From: Amaurobius ferox
Lineage: Eukaryota > Arthropoda > Arachnida > Araneae > Amaurobiidae
Assembly (NCBI GenBank): GCA_951213105.1
Contig: OX578144.1
Span: forward strand, 82,845,015 to 82,909,014
Direction: 5' to 3'
Length of the DNA: 64,000 nt
In this document: piece by piece, positions 23,384 to 33,125 of the stretch
How the letters are laid out: each line of letters begins with the position of its first letter
How positions within the stretch are numbered: position 1 is the first letter of the stretch
The notes under the pieces: model-generated
The model's input: the letters and a program-made list of their open reading frames with translations, nothing else
The model's database searches: none
What the model was told of the DNA's origin: nothing
Program-made: the position numbers and the translations under genes

Positions 23384-24540
23384 TTTAAACACTTTACAAC
23401 ATAGTTGAAAAGTGTTTATGACTTTGTTCATTCTGTCTGTCTGTCTGTCTGTTCGAACGATAACTGCCGTAAAAATGACTTTATCAAAATGAAATTTTAG
23501 TGTGTTCTTAAGATGGTCTGTCGAACATATGAGAATGTAAATGAATAATATCACCCAAATAGTTTTGGATTGAACCCAGGTTGAAAAAATGAAATGCATT
23601 GAATCTTAGACCTAATTCTTCTAACATTTTTAAAGCGAATTTAAAATTCTTAAATTGCTTTGAAAATTTTAGGAAATATTCAAACTATCCCATAAAATAT
23701 ATAAAAAAATTTCAGCAAAATATTCTCGGTAGTTTTTTAAATAAAAATTAAAAGAATTATTGTACCCATATTATATGAAAAGGCCACGTGACCCACTTTA
23801 AAATAAAATATGGCATCCATCTTATATCAAAATCGGGATTTTTAAATTTCTTTTTAATTCATATTTAGTGTTGTATCAGTCCTAAAACCGCTTTATTTTT
23901 TATTTCTTTCTGTAAATATATGTACTGCGCCAACGCTATTACAGCATTTTGGAGTTTAAGTAATCATCAGCTTTGATCATTTCTATAACGATGTCTAACT
24001 TTCACGTATGGAGAATGTAAACACATAAAACTATAAGTTGAGTTGTATAAGAATTGGTGAATTTCTTTAAATCAAAATTATTTGGCTCTGTAGTCTGCAA
24101 TATAGCTGATATCAATGCAATCATTGATTTTACATAGAAAAGCAAACGATTTCATATTATTGCTTTTTTGATGAAGTCTTAAACATAGGGTTAGAAAGTA
24201 ATTTTACCTCCATGGATTTACGTTTTCAAGTAAAATAATTTATTGTAGTATTGTGACAATTTATAAATATCGCCGCTGAATGAAAGGAATGGAAAAAAGT
24301 TAATGAATGAAATATTCAATGTTTTTATAGAGTCAGGTAATTTTTTTTCGATGATGATATTTGAGTAAAGTTCATTTGTTTTCGATAAAGTTTTCATATA
24401 TAATAAATTATTGCAGTATTGTGATAATTTAAAAAATATCACCGCTGAATGTATTGCATTTTAGAGATATTTAAATAAAATTGCATTTCAGTTGGAAAGT
24501 GTTTCATAATCAATGCTTTATGCATGATTGATCTTTCTTG
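23384..24540 (-). repeat. Repeat family R1, copy 4
   Basis: An inverted copy from AACACTTTACAACATAGTTG (23388) to TTGGAAAGTGTTTCATAATC...GATCTTTCTTGTT (24540). Contains the CTGT microsatellite and GAACCCAGGTTGAA landmark. Confidence 0.75.
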
Positions 24541-26654
24541 TTTATAATGTTACAGATTATACTCAGTCAATCATGTTATAAACAAGTCATCTTTAATTCA
24601 TGGAAAAGAAACATTTTTAGCATTACAGTCCTGCACGTTTTAGCAACGGTACTGCTTTCGTTCACTCTTCATTTTTATCACAGTTATTTTCCGTAGAATT
24701 CGATTTATTCTTCATGGATCAAAGCCGGCGCTCTTGTCAGAATATGAAAAAATCCATTTTAAGCAACATATTCGTAGCATACCCCATTTATACCCTTTAA
24801 AGCATAAATACCCTTTTAAGCAACGTATCTAACAAGTTAACATATTCGCAGACAGCATTTTAAAAAGCGGAGGAGGGGTGGTAGAATTTCAAAAGGGTTT
24901 ACTTTGTTAGATTCTGTTTAGCGATGGAGGACTAATGTAATTTTCCCACCATTGTAATTTTGTAATGTAATGACTAATGTGATTTTCCCCCAAAACCTAT
25001 CCCCTTGCCTACTCCTCTGTAGCACAATGCTGTTGAAGTAATAATGCAATCGTTAACGTTTTGGATGATTATTCATATTTCGAACTGATAAAAGTCTAAA
25101 AATACAAATTTCGCAGAATTCACTTCGACTATAAAAGCTTGTAATTCAATTCAAATCTATTGGGAGGGTGTTGACTGAGTTCGAAGATTCATGGTTCGAG
25201 CGGGAAATAAGGTTCTTTAAAATGACACCTAAACGAATCAGCCCTATGGGTTATTGCAAAGACGTCGGGCGTTGAAAGTGGACCTTGTACGGCTAGAATG
25301 CATTCAGTGGACTCGGGTATTTTGAAGACAGATTTCAAATCAAGAGGACAACGACCACAAAGGAAGCCAAGTTGGAGGATAAAAATAGCATCAAGAGGCT
25401 AATTTGAAGTAAAAATGGTACTGGCTCGTTAATCAGATTCCCAGGTTTCACGCCAATATCACATTAGAGGGAGGATAATGTAGATTTCACTTCGACAATA
25501 AGATTTTTCCAAACGATCCCAGTTCCTCAATTGGAAGACCTTTGGCTGGCCAATACGAAGATCAGCGGTTCTAGCTTCGACTGTAATAATCTTTAACATT
25601 TCCTGCCGGGACTAGGAAAGCCATTTCAATGATCTCGAATTTCGAAATAAATGCATTCGCATAAATAATATTTCACAGCAGTAAAATATTAACACGATAT
25701 TTAGTAACAGTCAGTAAAAGAGCCACAACATTACTTATTTAACTCGAAATTAACAAAAACATCTTGCACAAATTGAACCCATGGGGAGCACCCTGTTTGG
25801 CTGGGGGCTTGAAACTTAACTCCATGATTTATCCGCTGTTGGCAATCATCCGCCTAATGGTTCTTGAATTATCAAACTCTCAGCTAACAAAGCTTAAACT
25901 TTATTCAAGAATTACTGAACCCATTCACCATTTTACGCGGGAAAACCCCAAATCTCCTCATTGGAGCGTTATTCAAATCAGAATAATTAATCCTCACACT
26001 AGTTTACAATAAAAATGTCATTGAACTAAAAGGGATACTTTGTTGGGAAGCAACTAACTGTAAAATTAAACGAAAATGACTTTCAAAGATAAATTGAACG
26101 CCGAATTGCATATGAAAGCTCATTTTATAACTCGTATTTACGGCATCAAAAACACAGAAACTAACACTCTTACAAAATTAAGTTTCAAATATTCTTTAAT
26201 AAGTTTTAATCTGTTTAAAAATGCATTGTGTTGACGTTGAAAATAGATATTTTTCATCGATAACTGGCCCAGTTATGTTCTGTGCTGTGGTAGAGTTTCA
26301 GCCTTCGATGTCTATGGCTGCGGAGTTTTCCTGTTGTATGGAAATGCTAGAGGCAATCATTATATAGATTTTATATTCCTGAATACACTTTAATAAAGTC
26401 TTAAAATTATTCTTTCCATTATAAGTATTTTAAATCTTAATAACACAAGACGCGTCAACGCAGCATCTTAAATTAAATTCGCAACGTTATTGCTAAAAGT
26501 GACATCCATGGACCGGTTTCGTTCTTTCAATGTGGTCGTCAGCATAGACTATCAATACCATCAACTGCAGGAAGAAATATTGTTGTATCATAGTTTTAGA
26601 AAGTCTATGACACAAATATCCTTCACACTTATTTATTTTTTCTTTCCTTATATA
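24541..26654. other. No gene recognised
   Basis: Mostly non-repetitive within this window. The longest open frame (25764-26012, plus) has no recognisable domain. Possibly unique intergenic or intronic host DNA. Confidence 0.4.
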
Positions 26655-27535
26655 CATAATGTATAAGGAAAGTACTGTGACGGGGTCGAAAATTCGAATT
26701 CGAGTTTTTGATGGGAGAGCACGTTTCAAGAATCCCAGATCACGAATCAAACATTTTTGAGGTGATGTGTGTGTGTGTGTGTCAGTGAGCCTGTGGAGAC
26801 GATAGCTCACGAACGAATGGAGAGATTCGAATAAAATTTGGTACAAAAATCACAATCCGTGAATACTGGAAGCCTATTGTTTTTAAACGTAATCGCTTGT
26901 TCAGAAACCCCCTAAATTTTCGTTTGAAATTTTGAAAAAATCATCAAAAAATCAAAACCTTTAATAAAGTTACACAAATAGACATTTCTTATGTAATTTT
27001 TCATTAGAAAACGATTGACATATTTTAGAACTCTAGCATGAACCGTTATCGAGATATTGCACATTTTTCAAACAAATTTATCAAAAAATCCCATAAATTA
27101 AAAAAATATATATTAACTGTTGAAATACATGTTCACTTTTCATATGTAATATCATGCGATAAATGTGGTGACATCATTCTCGTGGATCTAGTTCGTTCCA
27201 TTCATAAGAAAAGATACTTTGAGTAATACTTTTGTATTTGAACGGCAATAGTCATTTATCTGCTATAAGAATAACTTATTTCTCCGTCCGTAACGCTTGG
27301 CGAGATTTTGGCGACTAATTTGGCGAAATGTCGCCAACTTGGCGAGTTTTTTAAATCTCGCCAAATGGATAAAAATGAAGCTAAATCTATGAAAATGACG
27401 ACTAATCGTCGAAATTCAATATGTTTGAAAGACTATAAGTATCTAGTATAAGAAAAGCCTATTTTTTTACTGTAAAAGTTGTAAATTCATTGCATTATAT
27501 AAGGAAAGTCATGTGTTGTCCACATCAGATATTTT
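26655..27535 (+). repeat. Repeat family R3, copy 2
   Basis: Shares R3 landmarks (AATTCGAATTCGAG, TTTTTGAGGTGATGTGTGTG, AATTTGGTACAAAAATCACA, TTTTCATTAGAAAACGATTG, AAAGTCATGTGTTGTCCACA). A (TG)n tract lies at about 26766-26781. The Polinton is inserted about 130 bp to its right. Confidence 0.7.
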
Positions 27536-27656
27536 TTTCAAATTGGCAACAGATCTGGTGTGTAAAGAAATTTGGCACATTCGGCTGATTTGCATTATAC
27601 GTTTTTAGCAAAATATGCATTTATAGCGTAGTTTAAACTAACATTTTTTCCTATAG

Positions 27657-27662
27657 GCTATA
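27657..27662. repeat. Polinton target duplication, left (GCTATA)
   Basis: GCTATA directly precedes the AG end of the left TIR and is repeated after the right TIR at 44222-44227. Six bases is the duplication length known for Polintons. Confidence 0.95.
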
Positions 27663-28236
27663 AGTAGTATATCTATGAACGTATGAGCGCACATGTACTA
27701 TATACACTAAAAACTATATTTTATAACTTATTTTTATCTTTTTTATATATAAAAAAAAGGTATCGATCCATATTAATATTAAAAACATGATTTTATATCA
27801 AAATAAGGCCTTTTTAACATTTAGACCAAATTTTAACTTTTTTTTTAGATAAATGCGTGAAAATGATTAAAAGAGCCCCATTATGAGCATATTTATGAGG
27901 GGACCGTTTGTCCCCCCATATATAGGTCGGTAAAAAATATAATGCCATTTTAAATGGTGTCAAAAAAATCAAAGATAGGCCGCTCCATTTTGGGGCTCCC
28001 TCATACATAGCTAAATTACGGTGAAAGGATTAAATAAATCCTCTAAGCTTTAAAATATATGGGGGGACCATAAGTCCCCCCATAAAAGTTTGATCTAAAG
28101 ATTTATTTTTAAAACATGGGTCCTGAAAAAATAAAAATATTTTTCAACATAATTAAAGTCAGAAAATAAAGTGATTAAACATGATAGGTTAGAAAATCAT
28201 AGAATAACTCTCATATTTACCATACCAGAATATATA
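27663..28236. repeat. Polinton left terminal inverted repeat, 574 bp
   Basis: Compared base by base with 43648-44221, the repeats have equal length and differ only at 27909/43975, in a hairpin loop. Each repeat holds two GGGGAC...GTCCCC hairpins (27899-27915 and 28061-28081). Near identity implies recent insertion or recent gene conversion of the ends. Confidence 0.97.
27899..28081. promoter_or_regulatory. Paired GGGGAC/GTCCCC hairpins in the TIR
   Basis: GGGGAC-CGTTT-GTCCCC at 27899-27915 and GGGGGGAC-CATAA-GTCCCCCC at 28061-28081, both with 5-nt loops, in otherwise AT-rich DNA. The same pair is mirrored in the right TIR. They may bind terminal protein, integrase or packaging factors; that role is inference. 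Confidence 0.6.
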
Positions 28237-28333
28237 CTTTGAAACGCGTCCGTAAATTACGGACGCATTTTTTAGAGTTCATAAAATCTTGAAGTTAAAA
28301 AAGCATATTTCCATACTTAGATATAAAATATAA
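28237..28333. promoter_or_regulatory. Perfect 21-bp palindrome followed by T run
   Basis: GCGTCCGTAA, one A, TTACGGACGC, then ATTTTTT, between the left TIR and the last leftward gene. On the plus strand it looks like a stem followed by T6. Leftward transcripts would carry the stem in their 3' end. It may mark transcript ends; unproven. Confidence 0.55.
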
Positions 28334-28555
28334 TCACTTTTTTTCAATAAAAGTAAGTTGTATACAATCTTTACTAAATTTTTTCTCTCCACCAAAATTA
28401 TAATATGACTTAATATTCTTACTAATTTTTTTAAGATCTTTATCATTATAATTACTTAAAAATGCTGTTCCAGTATCACCGTTTGATTCTATAAATCTTG
28501 CTATTACACTAATTCCTTTCTTTTCTAGAGATTTTTTAATCTTATAAAGATCCAT
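28334..28555 (-). CDS. Small Polinton protein, possible member of the terminal small-protein family
   Basis: A 73-aa lysine-rich protein with no clear family. It begins at an ATG in TAAATAAATGG, directly against the stop of the preceding gene remnant (28556-28791). Its core (KKSLEKKGISVIARFIE...TAFLSNYND) vaguely resembles the core of the small proteins at 28556-28791 and 42492-42776 (alternating beta-strand-like pattern, then a short conserved block). The three may be diverged copies of one OB-like or ssDNA-binding-like family, but this is inference. It is the last gene before the left TIR. Confidence 0.6.
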   Translation of the reverse strand: MDLYKIKKSLEKKGISVIARFIESNGDTGTAFLSNYNDKDLKKISKNIKSYYNFGGEKKFSKDCIQLTFIEKK

Positions 28556-28791
28556 TTATTTAGAATTATTTTTTAACTCTAATATGTTATCACCTAAATA
28601 TAAAAATCTTCCTTTATTGATTTTATTTATCGATCTATTAGAACCATGTTTATTCGCAAGGTAATACTCTTTTTCTTCACCTTCTACAATTAACTTTACG
28701 ATTGCTGCAATCATATTTTTAATTTTTTTCAATGATCATATTTTCCAGGATATAAATCATCATATGTTTGACCACTATTGAACTCTTCCAT
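28556..28791 (-). pseudogene. Frameshifted paralogue of the 94-aa right-end protein
   Basis: It starts MEEFNSGQTYDDLYPGKYDH and stops after 20 codons. One frame over, the reading continues with KKIKNMIAAIVKLIVEG, then EEKEYYLANKHG and NKGRFLYLG, to a TAA that abuts the ATG of the next gene. MEEFN, DLYPGxY, YYLANKHG and INKGRFL are shared with the intact gene at 42492-42776. A single missing base near 28730 explains the break. The start has the full AAAAATGTTT-8 nt-ATGG motif. So the Polinton carries this gene at both ends, the left copy broken. Confidence 0.8.
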
Positions 28792-28809
28792 TTATTAGTA
28801 AACATTTTT
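28788..28809 (-). promoter_or_regulatory. AAAAATGTTT-N8-ATGG start motif
   Basis: AAAAATGTTT (28800-28809, minus), ACTAATAA, ATGG. It covers the last codons of the upstream leucine-rich repeat gene, giving it a KNVY terminus. Confidence 0.8.
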
Positions 28810-29415
28810 TAAGACTGGAAATCCTACATTATTTCTTCTCATGGGTTCACTAGGTAAAAATATTAATTCACTACAATTTAATGTTTCTAAATTAGTTAAA
28901 TTTTCTATACCTTCAAGGGATTTTAATTTATTTCCGTCACAATATAATTCTTTTAAATTAGTTAAATTTTTTATACCTTCAAGAGATTTTAATTTATTTC
29001 CCTCACAATATAATTTTTTTAAATTAGTTAAATTTTTTATACCTTCAAGAGATGTAATATCATTTTCGCTACAATATAATGTTTCTAAATTAGTTAAATT
29101 TTTTATACCTTCAAGGGATGTTAATTTATTTAAATCACAATATAATTTTTTTAAATTAGTTAAATTTTTTATACCTTCAAGAGATGTAATATCATTTTCG
29201 CTACAATCTAATGTTTCTAAATTAGTTAAATTTTTTATACCTTCAAGAGATTTTAATTTATTTCCCACACAATATAATTCTTTTAAATTAGTTAAATTTT
29301 CTATTCCTTCAAGAGAACAATTATATATAAAAATAGATTTCACTTCAGTAGGATTCTCTATATTTAAGAAAGACATAGTTTTTTTTTCCATACCATTATT
29401 ATATACAACATCCAT
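28795..29415 (-). CDS. Leucine-rich repeat protein, seven 22-aa repeats
   Basis: 206 aa. After a short leader (about residues 1-33) come seven consecutive 22-residue repeats of the form SLEGIxNLTNLxxLYCxxNxL, then a 20-residue tail ending KNVY. The consensus matches the bacterial/giant-virus type of LRR (LxxLxxLxCxxNxL) that forms a curved solenoid for protein binding. There is no signal peptide or membrane segment, so it is probably cytosolic. The DNA is a 66-bp tandem array with several near-identical units, so copy number can change by slippage. It is not a Polinton core gene; likely cargo acting on the host cell. The start is fixed by the AAAAATGTTT-N8-ATGG motif. Confidence 0.85.
   Translation of the reverse strand: MDVVYNNGMEKKTMSFLNIENPTEVKSIFIYNCSLEGIENLTNLKELYCVGNKLKSLEGIKNLTNLETLDCSENDITSLEGIKNLTNLKKLYCDLNKLTSLEGIKNLTNLETLYCSENDITSLEGIKNLTNLKKLYCEGNKLKSLEGIKNLTNLKELYCDGNKLKSLEGIENLTNLETLNCSELIFLPSEPMRRNNVGFPVLKNVY
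28850..29330 (-). repeat. 66-bp tandem array encoding the LRRs
   Basis: Seven units of 66 bp containing AAATTAGTTAAATTTTTTAT, then ACCTTCAAGRGATG (plus-strand spelling). Alternate units are more alike (the SENDIT and NKLK types), suggesting duplication of two-unit blocks. Confidence 0.85.
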
Positions 29416-29433
29416 TTATATAGAAACATTTTT
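29412..29433 (-). promoter_or_regulatory. AAAAATGTTT-N8-ATGG start motif
   Basis: AAAAATGTTT (29424-29433, minus), CTATATAA, ATGG; upstream of the LRR gene. The 22 bases match the motif before 41913 exactly. Confidence 0.8.
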
Positions 29434-29442
29434 ATTAAATAT

Positions 29443-30093
29443 TTATTTATCCTCTTTGTTAGTTAATTGTCTCAAAAGATATACACTCTCTCTCAAGACT
29501 GATTTAACTTCATATATCTCTTCAAAAATTTTCTCTTGGTAAGGTTCTATTTCATTATGACCAAACTTTTTATTTAATTCACTCATCTGTATTGCTTGTA
29601 CTTTTTTCCAATAAACATTAAAAAAGTGATCAGGTAATAGCTCAAATTTATATTTAATCAAATAACAAAAATCTAATTTATGCATAAATTCTTCTATAAA
29701 ATTTTCACTAAATGTTTGATATCTAGTTATATACAACCAATTTAAATCATCTTTTAATTCTCTCATTGTATCTTCTGTAAGATTTTGAAATATTGATACT
29801 TTATATAAATCTAAATTATCAGAAAATTTTATAATAAATTCGTTACTTAAAGTTTGATATTGAGATATGTTTACCCAATCTACTTTATCTTTACATTTTT
29901 CTATAAAATCTTCTGATAATTTTTGATATCTAGAAATTTTAGGGCAATCATCAGGTTGAGCAAATTCTTCAATAAAAGATTCAGACAGTGTTGAATATTG
30001 TAAAACTAAATCCCAATTTACATGACTAATAAGATTTCTAATTACATCTTCAGATAAATTTTTTCTGGAAAATTCATTCCAATCAATATCCAT
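29443..30093 (-). CDS. WxxISxYQxLSExFI repeat protein
   Basis: 216 aa built mainly from about six degenerate 22-residue repeats (residues ~10-150): a Trp/Leu-containing strand-like piece (VNWxxIS), then YQxLSExFIExF with acidic and lysine residues. Repeats of this look occur in hypothetical proteins of giant DNA viruses (from memory of the pattern, not searched). The C-terminus (150-216) is helical and charged. Two stop codons (TAATAA) separate it from the fibre-like gene and its ATG is in TAATAAATGG. Function unknown; a virus-derived accessory protein is the best guess. Confidence 0.8.
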   Translation of the reverse strand: MDIDWNEFSRKNLSEDVIRNLISHVNWDLVLQYSTLSESFIEEFAQPDDCPKISRYQKLSEDFIEKCKDKVDWVNISQYQTLSNEFIIKFSDNLDLYKVSIFQNLTEDTMRELKDDLNWLYITRYQTFSENFIEEFMHKLDFCYLIKYKFELLPDHFFNVYWKKVQAIQMSELNKKFGHNEIEPYQEKIFEEIYEVKSVLRESVYLLRQLTNKEDK

Positions 30094-30096
30094 TTA

Positions 30097-30957
30097 TTAG
30101 AAAGAAATTTTTTCAATATGCATATAAGGTTTTAAAGCGTTACCATCAGATTTTATTCATAATGTAATGATATCATCACGTTTACCGTAAGCAAAACATG
30201 TTACTGTATTTGTATTAGCATTTAAAATTTCCTTACCATTGATTTCCAGAGATATCAGTGAACTTTTATCATATATATATATATTTTCTACATATATAGC
30301 TATATATATAGATATTTTCATATACATATCTGTAGTTAATAGCATCTCTGGGGTCAGTAATTTAGAACTCATCATATTGAAATTTACTTTTGTAAATTTT
30401 TCATCTATAAAAATAAGATCATCTACAGTAATCCAGATATCTCTATTATCTAAATATATTTTATTGACAACATCGTTATCATTTTCAGGTTCAGAAACAT
30501 TTGTAATTATTTTATTTTTTACATCAAATTTATCATTCTGTAATATTAACGAATTTTTTTCAAAATATCTTTTATTCACAACATTTTTTTCATCTTTAGG
30601 ATCTGCAACATTTCCTATTCTTTTTCCTTTTGCATCAAAAGCTTTTCCTTCTGAAGAATGTAAAGTTGTATCATTTAATTCTTTTATTCTCTTGCCTGTT
30701 TCTTCAGTAAAGGTTAAAAAACCCTCATCATATTTAGTTTTTATAAGATCTCTCAATTCATGATGATTATTCTCTATTTTATTCAAAACAAAACTTTTAG
30801 TGGTTAAATCTAAATCATCTATAGGATTTTCACAATTTTTTAAAATTCTATTTTCCATATCATAATTTCCATCATTCATTAATTTAAAACCTATACCAGG
30901 AGGTCCAATAGGTCCTTCTTTCATTTGATCATCATAAGGTGGATAATAAGCACTCAT
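30097..30957 (-). CDS. Fibre-like protein with collagen-like start; in-frame TGA near the end
   Basis: The open part is 266 aa (30157-30957). It starts MSAYYPP and has a short collagen-like GPIGPPGIGF (about residues 16-25), then three spaced phage-fibre-like repeats (NRILKN...PIDDLDLTTKSFV, KRIGNV.DPKDEKNVVNKRYF, NKIITNV.EPENDNDVVNKIYLD) and a C-terminal beta-rich domain. A TGA at 30157-30159 ends it, but the same frame stays open for 19 more codons to a TAA at 30097-30099, three bases before the next TAA-ATG junction, and the extension reads like protein. So the TGA is either a recent nonsense mutation or read through. Likely a virion spike or fibre, next to the capsid genes. Confidence 0.75.
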
Positions 30958-30967
30958 TTATTTAATT

Positions 30968-32302
30968 TTAAGATTTTAAACTCTTAACCATTGTTATAGT
31001 TTTATTTTTTAAATTTATAAAACATCTCTTTCTTTCTTTAAAAATAAAATAAAACTTATATTCCTTTTGACTATTCGTTATCCAATTAAATTCAATATCT
31101 AAATTATTTAAATCGGTATAGTTTTCATGATTTGATGAGTCAAAAGGAAAAATAGGATACAGTTTACCAAAATTCTCCTTATTTATCAAAGGTCCTGTAT
31201 CTGTATTATTATCGTAAAGTCCTTCACGTAAAAGAGCTTCATACACTCTACCATAATCTTTATTGGCAAAATTTGTTTTATAACGCATAAGAGGAACTTG
31301 TTTATTATTAATCATCAACCAGCATTCTGCCATATCTATATGATCAAATATCATATTATTTTTTTCATAATTATTATCTCTTTCAACATATTGAGGAATA
31401 ACATAGACACTTAAAACTTCATCTGACGCTGTTGTTGCTGTCACAGATCCGCTGTTGCTTCTATAAGGGCCTACCATCTTAAATCTATGTCGATCCCAAT
31501 TTACCTCTATATCTTTATCAGATAGATATGATTCCAGAAACAAACTTTCTGCAGAATTTTTTAATTCTATATAAGGTAAATGTAAGGTTAAACCTTCAAC
31601 TACTACCTTATAATTTTCGTTTCTTATATTAGTATATATCATATTTTTATTTTCATTTCTTTGAATTTCTATTTTCACTTCAAAACCAGAAATTATCTTT
31701 TCATATTCTCTAAAGAAATCGATTATATCTTTTAAAGGTGTCCTTATTTTAATGACACTGCTATCTTTCGTTTGTTCCCATCTCTTTACGAATCCTTCAT
31801 TATAATCTTTATTCATTTTCAAATTATTAAAAAATTCAGTTATTTTAGTAGTATCTTCTAAAGTACCATCATATTTGAACTCATTACGGTCAGATGAATC
31901 AGATGTATCTAGATAAAAAAATTCATTTTGAGCTTGTGATGTTACATAATCAGGAGTATAATGAATTAATCTTAAAACATGATTCATGATTGAAAAATTT
32001 GACTGTGTATTTGATTCAATTTCAGTATCTCCTATATGTACTTTTAAAGTTTTGATAAAACCTCCACCATTTACCAGACTCACATTTTCGTTTCCAATGG
32101 ATGATTTATCATTTTTTGTAATTTTTAATTTTAGTTCAAGATATCCTCTAGAATATAAAATTTTTGCTTTAGTATCATTAATATGAAAAACATAGGTAGC
32201 ATTCTCATCTGAACTATGTTCTTTTGGATGAATTTCTCTTAATTCATAACTTTTAATGTGATCATTATAATAATAACGAGTATCACTTAAATCATAAATC
32301 AT
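30968..32302 (-). CDS. Polinton major capsid protein (double jelly-roll)
   Basis: 444 aa, the largest structural gene. The order of features fits Polinton major capsid proteins: an N-terminal segment with LELKLKITK and SLVNGGGFIKTLKVHIGDTE (first jelly roll), an IRTPLKDIIDFFREYEKIIS segment followed by KIEIQR, then a second beta-rich part with VYVIPQYV and IEFNWITNS near the end. In the family two jelly-rolls per subunit form pseudo-hexagonal trimers. The start ATG is in CCTAAATAAATGAT and abuts the TAA of the 41-aa gene upstream. Uninterrupted, so the main shell gene is intact. The identification rests on pattern and position; a profile search was not possible. Confidence 0.85.
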   Translation of the reverse strand: MIYDLSDTRYYYNDHIKSYELREIHPKEHSSDENATYVFHINDTKAKILYSRGYLELKLKITKNDKSSIGNENVSLVNGGGFIKTLKVHIGDTEIESNTQSNFSIMNHVLRLIHYTPDYVTSQAQNEFFYLDTSDSSDRNEFKYDGTLEDTTKITEFFNNLKMNKDYNEGFVKRWEQTKDSSVIKIRTPLKDIIDFFREYEKIISGFEVKIEIQRNENKNMIYTNIRNENYKVVVEGLTLHLPYIELKNSAESLFLESYLSDKDIEVNWDRHRFKMVGPYRSNSGSVTATTASDEVLSVYVIPQYVERDNNYEKNNMIFDHIDMAECWLMINNKQVPLMRYKTNFANKDYGRVYEALLREGLYDNNTDTGPLINKENFGKLYPIFPFDSSNHENYTDLNNLDIEFNWITNSQKEYKFYFIFKERKRCFINLKNKTITMVKSLKS

Positions 32303-32428
32303 TTATTTAGGAAGAATTTTTAAACCACCTCCTTTCTTTTTCATAGAAAATATTTCATTTAATATATTCTTAGGTTTCAATAAAACCTTTAAAAATCCTT
32401 GTATTTTTTTACTTTTTCTTCTATACAT
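32303..32428 (-). CDS. 41-aa basic protein between the capsid genes
   Basis: A complete small frame starting MYRRKSKKIQGFLK and ending in KKGGGLKILPK. It is strongly basic (about a third Lys/Arg), with a Gly-Gly-Gly near the C-terminus. The ATG lies in TCTTAAATAAATG and its TAA abuts the major capsid ATG, exactly the junction style of the other genes, which is the main reason to call it real. Small basic proteins with Gly-Gly protease sites occur in adenovirus cores (pX/mu); a DNA-condensing or capsid-cementing role is only a guess. Confidence 0.7.
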   Translation of the reverse strand: MYRRKSKKIQGFLKVLLKPKNILNEIFSMKKKGGGLKILPK

Positions 32429-32432
32429 TTAT

Positions 32433-33125
32433 TTAAGAAGAAATAAAATTAAATTCTACAGCTCCTTTATTTAAATCTATTAATTCACCTTTTTGATTAG
32501 TAATCCTCATTTTTATTCTTTCAACAGGATCTACTTTAACAGGAAAAAATATCCAATTATTAAATTCTTTTGAAATTATACTACCTGGAGGGTTTTTATT
32601 AGTGAAAGAATATATAACTTCTGAATTATATTGATTTATTAAAGATCCTTTTACAACATCACAGTGAATATAAATATTATCATTCCCATTAGATATATCA
32701 GCAATATGTTCACCTTCAATCTCTGTTTCTTCATCATAACTTCCATATGTAGGATTTAAAAAGCCTATAATTTTATGAAAGTTCCTTTTTGTAATATCAA
32801 TTACCCAACCATTTTTCAGTTTAATAGATATTCTTTGTCTTGCTTCAATAATACCAAATTTGACAGGTGGATCCTCACCGAATATTTTCATCATATACTC
32901 ATTTTATCCTCTTATAGTATAATTACCATTTGAGATAGTAATTGTTATATCTGCGTCTAATGTATACAATCTAAATATGTTATTTCCATAATTCTTACTT
33001 ATATTAAACCAGGAAACTTCCATAGAGAATGAGTGTAAAGCTAATTTTTTTATTTTAAGAGGTGTAATAAAATTTACAGTAAATTCTTCTGATTTCTCAT
33101 GACCTTCAGATTTTAATTTTATCAT
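32433..33125 (-). pseudogene. Polinton minor capsid (penton-like) protein, split by an in-frame TAA
   Basis: Two frames, 32904-33125 (73 aa) and 32433-32894 (153 aa), are in the same phase and separated only by a TAA at 32904-32906 and a few codons. The first carries the start (MIKLKS) and LKIKKLALHSFSMEVSWFNI; the second carries IYIHCDVVKGSLIN, NNWIFFPVKVDPVERIKMRI and a C-terminal strand, as in the single jelly-roll penton protein that occupies capsid vertices. The whole would be about 230 aa, the expected size. The start motif (TATAAATG) precedes 33125, while the second part has no good start motif of its own. A point mutation or readthrough at TAA are the options. Confidence 0.8.

Noticed and set aside
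25764..26012. 82-codon plus-strand frame as a host gene
   Set aside because: No recognisable domain, no splice or neighbouring coding evidence; length expected by chance.
28841..29542. 233-codon plus-strand open frame opposite the LRR gene
   Set aside because: It mirrors the 66-bp repeats of the LRR array and has no motif; the minus frame has the LRR consensus and start motif.
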